From Paenibacillus paridis (lineage in GTDB: Bacteria > Bacillota > Bacilli > Paenibacillales > Paenibacillaceae), in assembly GCF_006345825.1 (NCBI RefSeq), contig NZ_VCIX01000092.1:496001-560000 (forward strand): a DNA stretch of 64,000 bases, given 5' to 3'. Positions 26,082 through 34,849 of the stretch are shown here, piece by piece. A program made the position numbers and the translations under genes. The stretch's first letter is position 1. The number at the start of each line of letters is the position of its first letter. The notes under the pieces are model-generated. The model saw only the letters and a list, made by a program, of their open reading frames with translations. It did not search any database and was not told where the DNA came from.

Positions 26082-26888
26082 TTACACGCGATACGTTTTT
26101 CTATAGGCGGAGGGGTTGATGCCGAACATTTTTTTGAAGCTTTTGCTCAAATGATGCTCATCCGTAAAGCCGCAGTGCTCGGCGATTTGGCTAAGGGTTA
26201 GCGAGGAATGGACCAGCAGCTGCTTAACTTTGTCCATTCGGAGGGTAGCGGCGTAGGTGCTTGGCGCCATGCGGAACTCTTGCTTGAAAAGCCTGGTGAG
26301 TTGAACCTGGCTTAAACCTAGCTCAGCTGCGATGGTTTTTAGGGATAACCCGAATTCCGCCTGCTGCTGAAGCCTATGCACGGCTTGCTGAAGCAGAGGG
26401 TCCTCACTGAACAGTGGAGTAGTCTGCTGGCCCGATAGTTCAATTTGCAGGAGGTAAAGCAAATCTTTCAGGAGATGTTTTTTGTACTCGCGGCCAAGGG
26501 CCGGATTCAAGTAACGGGCTTCGCGCAATTGAGAGAGGATGGAATGAAACCTCCTGTTGTTCATCAATCGAAGTTTCCTGGTCGGAGGGAAATCAGCTGC
26601 GTGCGATGAAGTGAAGCTTGTATCAGAATCGGATAGCCATTGGAATCCCAGAAGATGAAAGGATAAAAGGCTTGTTTTCCGATAAAAAGTCAGATCAGGC
26701 GGACACAGCACCATATCGTCTTTAACCGCCCGCCCGCTTTGGCCGCCCATCCTGTAGTCAAAGCTGCCATCTTCAACAATAAACAAGGCCCAGTGGTCAT
26801 AAGTGTCATGTGTCTTCTGGAAATGCAAGGCATCCTTCACATAAACATGGTAATGCAGATCGGGCTCGCAGAATCGGGTCAGCTCCAT
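26082..26888 (-). CDS. AraC-family regulator with cupin sensor domain
   Basis: Regulator of 268 residues with an N-terminal cupin-like domain (YDHWALFIVEDGSFDYRMGG, then DDMVLCPPDLTFYRK) and a C-terminal AraC domain (KTIAAELGLSQVQLTRLFKQ and IAEHCGFTDEHHLSKSFKKMFG). The frame continues to 26921, but GGAG lies 9 bases before the ATG at 26888. It is divergent from the dioxygenase gene at 27002 and probably controls it. It is a paralog of the AraC protein at 15743, which likewise diverges from an oxidoreductase gene. Confidence 0.9.
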   Translation of the reverse strand: MELTRFCEPDLHYHVYVKDALHFQKTHDTYDHWALFIVEDGSFDYRMGGQSGRAVKDDMVLCPPDLTFYRKTSLLSFHLLGFQWLSDSDTSFTSSHAADFPPTRKLRLMNNRRFHSILSQLREARYLNPALGREYKKHLLKDLLYLLQIELSGQQTTPLFSEDPLLQQAVHRLQQQAEFGLSLKTIAAELGLSQVQLTRLFKQEFRMAPSTYAATLRMDKVKQLLVHSSLTLSQIAEHCGFTDEHHLSKSFKKMFGINPSAYRKTYRV

Positions 26889-27001
26889 AAAAGTCAGCTC
26901 CATCAGTGAAATTATATACAAGTAATTTAAGTTTTTCTTACATTATAACATGTTTGAACGTTAGATATAATTAAATTAAATACAAGAAGGAGGTATGATG
27001 C

Positions 27002-27811
27002 ATGAAGACAACCGACCTAAATATTCCGGAATTGATGAAGCAATTTAATGAGGAAGGGTATTTGCTGCTACCGGGCGTTTTATCGCAAGAAAAGGTGGAC
27101 CGGCTGAATGCCGCCATCGATGAAGTCATTGCGAGCGAGCCTGAAACGCTTGCCCACAATATCTATAACAGCGTTGAGCGTCATCCTGAAATCGCTTCAC
27201 TCATCGATCAGCCGGAGATTTTGCCGCTTATCGTTAATTTGCTGGGACATAACATCCAACTGCATATCTCGCACTTGACGATTAGGAAGCCGAATCCTAG
27301 CGAGGCGCAGACGGCTTCGCACAGCTTTATCGATTGGCATCAAGATGGACCGCATCCGCAGTTTCCCGTTATTGCTGGCCTGACGGCAACCTATTACATT
27401 AAAACCTGCTATATTCTAAGCGACATGTCGGAACCGGATCGAGGCAATACGAAGGTGATACCGGGCAGCCATAAACGGCCTTACAATCCTAACAATAAAG
27501 ATGTACGGCAGCAAGTGAACGGTGAAGTGCAGGTTTGCGGGAAACCGGGGGACGTATTCCTATTTGCGCAAAATCTATGGCATGCCGGTTCTCCGAATCG
27601 GTCCGAATTTACAAGACGGCAGCTGTTTCTGGGCTACAGCCCGATTTGGATGCGTCCAATCGATTACCACACAGCATCGGCGAGCCTCTTGAAGGATGCT
27701 GATCCGATCCGTCGTCAATTGCTAGGGCAAATCAGCGATAATCATTTTAAGTATTATGTTCCAGAGGATTCGATGGTACCTCTTAAATCGCTGCGAATTA
27801 CCGAAGCTTAA
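27002..27811 (+). CDS. phytanoyl-CoA dioxygenase (PhyH) family protein
   Basis: Fe(II)/2-oxoglutarate-dependent oxygenase, cytoplasmic, 269 residues. The metal triad is visible as His113-x-Asp115 in WHQDGPHP and a distal His194 in WHAGSPN; GNTKVIPGSHKRP is the usual stretch between. AAGGAGGT lies 7 bases before the ATG. PhyH proteins hydroxylate or demethylate diverse small molecules, and many bacterial members sit in sugar-use loci with unknown substrates. Being divergent from an AraC regulator and followed by a hydroxyacid dehydrogenase suggests a step in catabolism of the compound imported by transporter 2. Confidence 0.85.
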   Translation: MKTTDLNIPELMKQFNEEGYLLLPGVLSQEKVDRLNAAIDEVIASEPETLAHNIYNSVERHPEIASLIDQPEILPLIVNLLGHNIQLHISHLTIRKPNPSEAQTASHSFIDWHQDGPHPQFPVIAGLTATYYIKTCYILSDMSEPDRGNTKVIPGSHKRPYNPNNKDVRQQVNGEVQVCGKPGDVFLFAQNLWHAGSPNRSEFTRRQLFLGYSPIWMRPIDYHTASASLLKDADPIRRQLLGQISDNHFKYYVPEDSMVPLKSLRITEA

Positions 27812-28006
27812 GCAGGCAATGTAGCCCTTTATTTTACGCGATATCGTTGTCTAATCATTGTGCGAGAAACGGTTACCCTCCTCTAGCTGAGGACGGCGTA
27901 GCCGTTTCTTCGTATGCCATTTGAAAAATTTCATGTAAAATAAGTTTAAACATAGGTAAAGCAGAATTACTATATTTCGATTGAAGATGCAGAAGGAGGG
28001 ATTGTT

Positions 28007-28951
28007 TTGCCAAAGGAACATCCAACGATATTGGTCTACTATAATGAACCTGAGAAATACGCCGAGCTGCTGAGGGAGCATGGCTATTCAACGATAAGAG
28101 TGGCTCGGACACCAGAGGAAGCAGCGGTGCAGCTAGCGGGAGCAGAAGTTATTTTATGCTGGAATTTTCCTGAGACTTTGTTGTTCACGCCGGAGGCTTC
28201 ATCGGTAAAATGGATTCAATCGATCGGTGCGGGCGTTGATCATTTGGTAACCAAAATTCCGGAGCACATCACGGTAACCCGAATTGTCGATCAATTCGGC
28301 GCCATGATGGCTGAATATAGTTTGGGCTATATGTTGTTTCATAATAAAGGGATGGCCCGGCTGCTTGCGTCTCAGCATAATCGCAAATGGGAACCATTCC
28401 GTGCGGATACTTTGGAAGGTAAGGTGCTCGGCATAGCCGGCCTTGGCTCGATTGGTTCGGAAATTGCGGAAAGGGCTCTAGCGTTCAATATGGTCGTGCA
28501 CGGACTTAGCCGAGGAGCCGATAAAGCGGGTCGGGTTGATGTTCATTTTCTGGCTTCGGAATGGAAGGCCTTTGTGAAGGAGTTGGATTATCTGGTGCTC
28601 ACGCTGCCGTTAACCGCAGATACTCATCATACCATTGACCGCGAGCTATTAATGGAGATGAAACCGGAGGCTTGTCTCATTAACATCGGCCGGGGAGGGC
28701 TGATTGTTGAAGAGGAGCTGGTTGAAACGCTTCAAGTTAGACCAAGCTTCACAGCAGTACTCGATGTATTTGAAAAGGAGCCTCTTGCCGAAGACAGTCC
28801 GCTCTGGACACTTCCGAATGTCATCATCACACCTCATGTGTCGGGCCAAAGCAGGTTTGCGGAGGTAGGAAGGTACTTTGTAGAGAACCTTGCATTATAT
28901 GCCGAAGGGGCTGCCTTGAAAGGGACGGTAAATCAAAGTAGAGGCTATTAA
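28007..28951 (+). CDS. NAD-dependent D-2-hydroxyacid dehydrogenase
   Basis: Cytoplasmic oxidoreductase of the D-isomer 2-hydroxyacid dehydrogenase family (314 residues). The nucleotide-binding motif is GIAGLGSIGSEIAERAL. The catalytic Arg, Glu and His are recognizable in NIGRGGLI, DVFEKEPL and ITPHVSGQ. The start is TTG, placed 6 bases after AAGGAGGGA. Such enzymes interconvert 2-hydroxy and 2-keto acids (glyoxylate, hydroxypyruvate or sugar-acid derivatives). There are about 200 bases between it and the dioxygenase gene; a shared promoter or its own promoter are both possible. Confidence 0.88.
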   Translation: MPKEHPTILVYYNEPEKYAELLREHGYSTIRVARTPEEAAVQLAGAEVILCWNFPETLLFTPEASSVKWIQSIGAGVDHLVTKIPEHITVTRIVDQFGAMMAEYSLGYMLFHNKGMARLLASQHNRKWEPFRADTLEGKVLGIAGLGSIGSEIAERALAFNMVVHGLSRGADKAGRVDVHFLASEWKAFVKELDYLVLTLPLTADTHHTIDRELLMEMKPEACLINIGRGGLIVEEELVETLQVRPSFTAVLDVFEKEPLAEDSPLWTLPNVIITPHVSGQSRFAEVGRYFVENLALYAEGAALKGTVNQSRGY

Positions 28952-29010
28952 CTGGGCAATCGCGCTGCTTGCGACCTATTTCAGGGAAGCCGTACGAATA
29001 TTCTTCTATT

Positions 29011-29064
29011 GAAACAGAAGCTTCTTACAAGTTCTATGAACTCATAAGAAGCTTCTACTGTTTC
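29011..29064. terminator. bidirectional terminator
   Basis: GAAACAG..AAGCTTCTTA pairs with TAAGAAGCTT..CTGTTTC in a long stem between the dehydrogenase gene and the convergent gene at 29080. Confidence 0.75.
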
Positions 29065-29079
29065 TAGCAGGCCTAAAGA

Positions 29080-29454
29080 TTACCGATGTGAGGACGGTTT
29101 ACGCTTTGCTGTACTGCGCTTTGCAGCGGATGCCGCTGTACGTGCCGTTTTCCTTATTTTTTTGTGTCTTGGTTTCGTTTTTTTGACAGGCACGCTGCTT
29201 ACGAACGCTTTGGGACCGAGGAAAGAACTGACCATGCTGAACGCCGGCCGCATTTGCTGGAAAAATCCAAAAACCTTTTGTACTTTACCCATCATGGACA
29301 TGATGCCGTCGAATCCGCCAAGCCGCGTAACCATTGATTCTTGTCTGTTCGAAACGGGTTCGACCATGGTCTCTTCGGTACTCGCCTCCTCCACAGCCAT
29401 CTCGCTTTCAGCTGGAAGAATGGCATCGGTGCGGGCCTTTATCCGTTTTTTCAC
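29080..29454 (-). CDS. small basic protein, possibly YqfQ/VrrA-like
   Basis: A 124-residue protein of unknown role. The N-terminal 40 residues are acidic, a central segment (MMGKVQKVFGFFQQMRPAFS) is amphipathic or hydrophobic, and the last 35 residues are very rich in Lys, Arg, Ala and Ser. The layout recalls YqfQ/VrrA-like spore-associated proteins of Bacillus, with an uncertain match. The GTG start is well supported by AGGAGGTGATTC. It stands alone between two terminator-bounded operons. Confidence 0.6.
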   Translation of the reverse strand: MKKRIKARTDAILPAESEMAVEEASTEETMVEPVSNRQESMVTRLGGFDGIMSMMGKVQKVFGFFQQMRPAFSMVSSFLGPKAFVSSVPVKKTKPRHKKIRKTARTAASAAKRSTAKRKPSSHR

Positions 29455-29684
29455 TCCGAATCACCTCCTATACGCTATGATAAATACCGGAAGTATTCTC
29501 TATGAACATTTGCGACGCTGTATCTCTATAAGATATTCCGAGCCGCATCTATCGGTATAGTTAATCATCCAAAAAGATTCTCCTTATCCAACTATTTTCT
29601 CCCGCAGCTTCATTCCAAATCTCATAGTCAAACGCTACAATAAAATAGATGGTTGTAACGTACTACAGCTAAGGGGATGATCGT

Positions 29685-31289
29685 ATGCTTGCCTTGAAAA
29701 TGGAAATTTTGGTCGTTGACGATGAACCCAAGCAGCGGCGCGGCTTGGCGGCGATGGTTCGCTCGCTGCGCCCGGATTATAAAGTGCATGAAGCGAAAAA
29801 TGGGAAGGAAGCGCTGGAGCTTGCCCAGAACCGCAGGCTGGATATCGTATTTACGGATATTCAGATGCCGCTGGTCAATGGAATAGAATTTTTGAGAGCC
29901 CTCAACGATAAGGGAACGCCAATTCCGAAGGTTGTTTTTGTAAGCGTATTCCATGAGTTCGAATATGCGCAGCAGGCGCTTCGTTTGGGGGCAAGGGACT
30001 ACCTAGTTAAGCCTGTCATTTCAGAAAATCTGGAACCGATTCTATCGGATATGGAGAAACAGTTCAAACGCGAGAGCAGTCTTCAATCGGAGAAAAAGAG
30101 CTTGGACGAGCAGCTCGCCCATACAAAACCGGTATATATGGACCTTCTGCTGTACAAATGGATGACACAGGACTTGCAGCCTGCGGAGTGGAGCGACGTA
30201 AGACGCCATTTCCCCTTGAATGGACATGGAACCGTGCTCATCCTTCAATCAAATTCAAGCGGCCAGACGGAAGAAGAGCTGGAATGGAAGAGTATGCTGA
30301 AGCGGGCGATTACTCAGACGAATACGAAGTGCGCGGAGCTTATTGTCGCTGCTCCCGAGCATGAGAAGGAGCTTCTTTACGTCATTGCATTTTGGAGTCC
30401 TAACCGCTCGGGTACTGAATGCCTGGACGTGCTGCGCAAGACGCTGACCCAGCTAGGAAATGTTTATAGCCGTTCCATTAGCGTAGCAGTAGGGAAGGAG
30501 TCGGCGTCTATTGAAACCGATATACGGCTATGCTGCGAGAGCGCCAAAACAGCGCTGCAATACCTTTACTATTTTCCGGAAGGGACATGGTTAAACACGC
30601 ATGAACTGCAAAGCTTGCTAAAAAATGAGACAAGCTTGCTGCTTGCGACGAAAGATGCCGACATTCTAGAGAAAGCCGTATCCGAGAATCAGCTGGAACT
30701 TGCCATTTCTACACTTACTTCCCTATTGCATAAAATGGCAGCTGCCTATCCGACTCCCTTCCGGTTGAAGTGCAATGTGACGCAGCTGCTTTTAACTTGC
30801 ATGAAACGGATCGAGCTGGTGATGGATGAAGAAGGCTACCGGCAGCTCGGCAGCCGGATCGATCAAGAGCTGTATGCTACAGACACTTTCCAGAAAACGC
30901 TGGATACCGCAGCTTTGCTGCTTGCCGATATGATTAAGCAAATGAAAAATGACAAGTCCTCACGAAGCGAAATGATTATGCAAAAGTGCAGGGAGTTCGT
31001 TGAAAACCATCTGCATGAGGATCTGGGACTGGAAATGGTGGCGCAGCGTTTTTTCTATAACCCTTCTTATTTCAGCATTTTGTTTAAAAATAACTTTGGG
31101 CTTTCCTTTACCGATTTTCTCGTGAAAACACGAATGCAGAAGGCACGCAGCCTATTGCTGCAATCGGAGCAGAAGGTCGTTGATATCGCAAGGCAGGTCG
31201 GTTACAAAGACATTAAATATTTTAACAAGGTTTTCAAAAAAATGTTTTTGTACTCGCCCGAAGAATTCCGAAGAATGTTCTCATCCTGA
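29685..31289 (+). CDS. YesN-type AraC-family response regulator
   Basis: Response regulator of locus 3 (534 residues). The receiver domain shows ILVVDDEPKQRRG and the phosphoacceptor Asp58 in FTDIQMPLVNG. The C-terminal AraC domain includes LGLEMVAQRFFYNPSYFSIL and VVDIARQVGYKDIKYFNKVF. The ATG follows AAGGGGATGATCGT. The kinase gene begins 19 bases after its stop codon, and the three genes regulator-kinase-binding protein appear to be one transcript ending at 34617. Confidence 0.93.
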   Translation: MLALKMEILVVDDEPKQRRGLAAMVRSLRPDYKVHEAKNGKEALELAQNRRLDIVFTDIQMPLVNGIEFLRALNDKGTPIPKVVFVSVFHEFEYAQQALRLGARDYLVKPVISENLEPILSDMEKQFKRESSLQSEKKSLDEQLAHTKPVYMDLLLYKWMTQDLQPAEWSDVRRHFPLNGHGTVLILQSNSSGQTEEELEWKSMLKRAITQTNTKCAELIVAAPEHEKELLYVIAFWSPNRSGTECLDVLRKTLTQLGNVYSRSISVAVGKESASIETDIRLCCESAKTALQYLYYFPEGTWLNTHELQSLLKNETSLLLATKDADILEKAVSENQLELAISTLTSLLHKMAAAYPTPFRLKCNVTQLLLTCMKRIELVMDEEGYRQLGSRIDQELYATDTFQKTLDTAALLLADMIKQMKNDKSSRSEMIMQKCREFVENHLHEDLGLEMVAQRFFYNPSYFSILFKNNFGLSFTDFLVKTRMQKARSLLLQSEQKVVDIARQVGYKDIKYFNKVFKKMFLYSPEEFRRMFSS

Positions 31290-31308
31290 TTAAAACGAGG
31301 CTAAAGCG

Positions 31309-33165
31309 ATGCGCATCCTAAGAAAAATGGCGGGTATGGCTGCCAACGCAAAATTTCGTATCAAGCTGTTAGTTTCCTATTTTTTGCTGGTCAGCTTTAT
31401 TATTTTGGCGCTTGGTTTTGCTTATTACCAGATCAGTGCCCGTAATATGCTGGCTAATGTGAAGGAAAGCTTGGGCAATGTTGTCATTAATAACAATCAA
31501 CTGCTAGATGAGAAGCTGCAGTACATCCGCGACAAAAGCGAAATGCTTCCGATCGACAATGAATTGTATCAGGTCATTACCGAAGCGGACGAGGCAGATA
31601 ATGAGTCCTTGTTGAAGGCAGACCGGCGCATTACGCAAATCTTGTTCAAATATTTTGGCGGAGACACGGATATTTATGCGTCATTCATATTGACGCCTCC
31701 CTATAATTTCGGCAATACAGCGAGAATGTTCGTGATGCCCGAGGCTTTTTTTGCGTCCGCTTTATATAGGAAGGCTGTAGCAGGCAAAGGGGATCTGGTA
31801 TGGGTACCGACCTATCGATTTGCTGAAACGCTGGGTGAGAAAGAAATGTCAGGGCTGGACTTTGAGTTCAGCAAGCTGGTATCGGCAGTCAAACAGCTCA
31901 ATCTTACCTTTATCGATGAGAAGGGCATCTTTCATGCACTGCCCCAAACGATGCAAAAGCCTGTACTCATGATCAATTTGACGCCTGATTACGTGGGGAA
32001 ATTATTCGCGGATTATGCGCGGCAAAGCGAATTCCGCCATTTATCGTACGGCATTTTGGATGAAGGAGGGGCGGTCATCATTGGCTCCGATCCAGGCCGC
32101 GAAGCAAGCGAGGAGCCGCCATCCTGGCTGGGCGAAGCAAAGGCGATGAAATACGGCAGCATTCAGAGAACCATTGACGGAGCAAAGATGGTGGTCAGCT
32201 TTAGCCGGATGGAAAGCACGGGATGGATTTCCTATATTAAAATTCCTGTGAAAGATGCGCTGCAGGATTTAAATGCGCTGCGCAGATATTCCACCTTTTT
32301 CTTTATCCTCATGCTGGTTGTCTCTATTCTTCTTGCCTATGGAATGTCGGTATTTATTACAAAGCCGATCAGCCGAATGAAGAAAGCGATGAAGCTAATG
32401 GAGCGCGGCAACTTTCATATTCATATCTCCGAGCAGGGGCGGGACGAGTTTGGCCACTTGATCCGGACGTTCAACCATATGAATGACCGCATTCAGACGC
32501 TGATTGAAGAAAACTACGCTTCGCGCTTAAGGGAAAAGGATGCGGAGCTGATGGCGCTTAATCTCCAGCTTAACCCTCATTTTCTCTATAATACGCTTAC
32601 GACGCTTTATTGGATTGCGATAGAGAATAATCAGAAGGAGATGAGCCTGATTATTCACCATTTAGCGGATATGCTGCAGACCTCGACGCGGAACAAGAAG
32701 GAGACATGGCCGCTGCGGACGGATTTGGACTGGTTGAATAAGTACATTTATATTATGTCCAGCCGATTCGAGGAGCTGTTCCGCGTTGAAATGGATGTTG
32801 AGGAGGGGCTAATGGATAGGGAAGTGCCTAAGCTGTTCTTGCAGCCGTTTGTTGAAAATGCGATTATTCACGGGTTTGCCGAGAAGGAGCAGGGCGGAAT
32901 AATCGAGATCAAAGGCTGGTCTGAGGGCGAAATGGTCTTCTTCACCGTTGCGGATAACGGCAGAGGGATCGAGAAAGAGCAGATCGATCAACTACGGTCG
33001 GGCAAGATAGGCTCGACCGGCATGCCGAATGTAGAGAAACGGATCAAGCTGCTGTATGGCAGCCAATATGGGCTGGCTGTCCATTCCAATGAAGGCAGCG
33101 GGACGACCCTTGTTATTCGAATGGGGAGGTTTCCCGGCAAGCAGGACAAAACGGAGGTTCAATGA
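31309..33165 (+). CDS. YesM-type sensor histidine kinase
   Basis: Sensor kinase of locus 3 (618 residues). Membrane helices near residues 20-41 and 326-350 enclose an extracellular Cache-like domain of about 285 residues. A HAMP domain (ITKPISRMKKAMKLM to TFNHMNDRI) follows, then NPHFLYNTLT with His424 and an ATPase domain with FVENAIIHGF, ADNGRGIE and GMPNVEKRIKLLYG. Only a weak ribosome site precedes the ATG, consistent with coupling to the upstream regulator. The next gene starts 23 bases after the stop. Confidence 0.93.
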   Translation: MRILRKMAGMAANAKFRIKLLVSYFLLVSFIILALGFAYYQISARNMLANVKESLGNVVINNNQLLDEKLQYIRDKSEMLPIDNELYQVITEADEADNESLLKADRRITQILFKYFGGDTDIYASFILTPPYNFGNTARMFVMPEAFFASALYRKAVAGKGDLVWVPTYRFAETLGEKEMSGLDFEFSKLVSAVKQLNLTFIDEKGIFHALPQTMQKPVLMINLTPDYVGKLFADYARQSEFRHLSYGILDEGGAVIIGSDPGREASEEPPSWLGEAKAMKYGSIQRTIDGAKMVVSFSRMESTGWISYIKIPVKDALQDLNALRRYSTFFFILMLVVSILLAYGMSVFITKPISRMKKAMKLMERGNFHIHISEQGRDEFGHLIRTFNHMNDRIQTLIEENYASRLREKDAELMALNLQLNPHFLYNTLTTLYWIAIENNQKEMSLIIHHLADMLQTSTRNKKETWPLRTDLDWLNKYIYIMSSRFEELFRVEMDVEEGLMDREVPKLFLQPFVENAIIHGFAEKEQGGIIEIKGWSEGEMVFFTVADNGRGIEKEQIDQLRSGKIGSTGMPNVEKRIKLLYGSQYGLAVHSNEGSGTTLVIRMGRFPGKQDKTEVQ

Positions 33166-33188
33166 TCAAGGAAAGGAGGGAGCGAAGT

Positions 33189-34574
33189 GTGAAGAAAAAT
33201 AGGAACGCAGTATTGGTCATGCTGTGGCTAGTCTTGCTGCTGATGATTGCGGGTTGCCGCGAGCCTGACCTCGCATCGCCTAACACCGCAGTGAATCAGG
33301 AACCCGAGTCTCGCGGTAAGGAGAAAGTGGTCTTGACCTACGCATCCTGGGGTTCTCCCAATGAGAGGCAGGCCAAGGAGCGCATGATTAAAGCTTTTAT
33401 GGAGAAATACCCTTGGATTACGATACGGTATATGTATGAGCCGGGCGACTATACGACCAAGCTTACGACCATGTATGCAAGCAACAAAGCGCCAGATGTA
33501 TTCATACTCTACAAGCATACTGCGCTGCAATGGGCCGAGCAAGGCAAGCTTTATAATTTGCAAAGCTTTCTGGCCTCCGATGCGGAAATTAATGAAAGCT
33601 CCCTCATTTCGAATTCAATCATGTACTGGGATCAGAATAAAGTAGCGGGAGTCAAGGTCGCCGAGGAATCGTTTGCGCTTTATTATAATGCTGATCTGTT
33701 TCGGGAAGCAGGCGTAGAGCTTCCTCCGTCCAAAGCGGCAGACGCTTGGACTTGGGAGCAATTTGTGCTGACGGCAAAAAAGCTGACGATCGACCGCAAT
33801 GGCCATAATGCGCTTCATCCGGAGTTCGATGCCAGTCATATTACGCAATTTGGCGTACGCTTCAATACATGGATGTGGCATTTAATGGTGCCATCCAATA
33901 ATACAAGCATTATCTCTCCGGATGGAAGCCGGATGAATTTGGACGATCCGGCTGTTATTGATGCCGTTCAAAGACTGGCTGACTTGATTTATGTTCATCA
34001 TGTCGCACCATCGCCGGTGCAGGAGAAAAATCTTCCTCAGCCCGCCTTGGCTATGCAAAGCAGAAAGGTGGCCATGAACCTCGATGGGCAATGGGTCCAG
34101 CTTGATCTTGGCGCAGCGGGCGTTAACTATGGCGTGGGTGTCCTCCCGAAGCTGAAGACGAGTAAGACGATTCAGTTCGGCGAACCTTTGGTTATGTCAT
34201 CCACAACGAAACATCCGAATGAAGCGTGGCTCTTTTATAAGTGGCAGCTGGATGCTCAGAATTCTCTCGATTTACATGCCAGCGGGCTGTGGATGCCGAT
34301 CTTGAATGATTATTATTCGAAACCTGACCTTATCGCGCAGTGGGCAGAGGTAAAGCCGGGCCATCCTGACGGCTATAGCGATGCGGTGATGAGGCAGACG
34401 ATTGAGAATGGCGTTAATTCATATGATTATTATCTCAAAAACAATGAAAATATTTCGGCGATTTTGCATCCCGTGCTTGATCAGGTTTGGCTGGGCAAGA
34501 CCAGTGTCAAGGAAGCCTTTGAAAGCGTCTCGGCTAAGATCGATGCCACATTTCAAGGAACGTATCCGCAATAA
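33189..34574 (+). CDS. extracellular solute-binding lipoprotein, family 1, kinase-linked
   Basis: Lipoprotein of solute-binding protein family 1 (MalE/UgpB type), 461 residues. The signal peptide ends MIAGC, with Cys23. The binding domain starts LTYASWGSPNERQAK and has the loop PDVFILYKHTALQWAEQGKL. The frame reaches back to 33162, but AAGGAGGGAG fits the GTG at 33189. It is a different subtype from the transport binding protein at 34850. It lies directly behind the kinase and in front of a terminator, as at locus 1, so a sensory role with the kinase is inferred. Confidence 0.88.
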   Translation: MKKNRNAVLVMLWLVLLLMIAGCREPDLASPNTAVNQEPESRGKEKVVLTYASWGSPNERQAKERMIKAFMEKYPWITIRYMYEPGDYTTKLTTMYASNKAPDVFILYKHTALQWAEQGKLYNLQSFLASDAEINESSLISNSIMYWDQNKVAGVKVAEESFALYYNADLFREAGVELPPSKAADAWTWEQFVLTAKKLTIDRNGHNALHPEFDASHITQFGVRFNTWMWHLMVPSNNTSIISPDGSRMNLDDPAVIDAVQRLADLIYVHHVAPSPVQEKNLPQPALAMQSRKVAMNLDGQWVQLDLGAAGVNYGVGVLPKLKTSKTIQFGEPLVMSSTTKHPNEAWLFYKWQLDAQNSLDLHASGLWMPILNDYYSKPDLIAQWAEVKPGHPDGYSDAVMRQTIENGVNSYDYYLKNNENISAILHPVLDQVWLGKTSVKEAFESVSAKIDATFQGTYPQ

Positions 34575-34585
34575 CCAACGCAGTG

Positions 34586-34617
34586 GGCCTACGGCATAGC
34601 CGAGGCCTTTTTTTTTT
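34586..34617 (+). terminator. Rho-independent terminator
   Basis: GGCCT-CGGC..GCCG-AGGCC is followed by nine or more T. It closes the regulator-kinase-binding protein unit of locus 3. Confidence 0.85.
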
Positions 34618-34708
34618 GGTTTGGCTGGGTTCACCCAGCTTGGTATGCGCCTATTCGGGTACCTAATGATTATCACCGAAATCCAATGATTTTCCGTATT
34701 GTCCGTGA

Positions 34709-34722
34709 TGTAAACGCTTGCT
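34709..34722. promoter_or_regulatory. cre-like sequence before the binding-protein gene
   Basis: TGTAAACGCTTGCT fits the cre consensus TGWNANCGNTNWCA except at two positions near the 3' end. It lies about 130 bases before the gene at 34850. Confidence 0.4.
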
Positions 34723-34849
34723 AACATAAAGGCTGTCAAGAGCTGCAGCGAAAGACAAGCTAGCCTGATCCGGTACAGGGGGGCAGCGATCGAATGAGGT
34801 CACACTTATTTGTAAGCGATATCAGAATAGAAAAGGGAGGCGCTTTACC

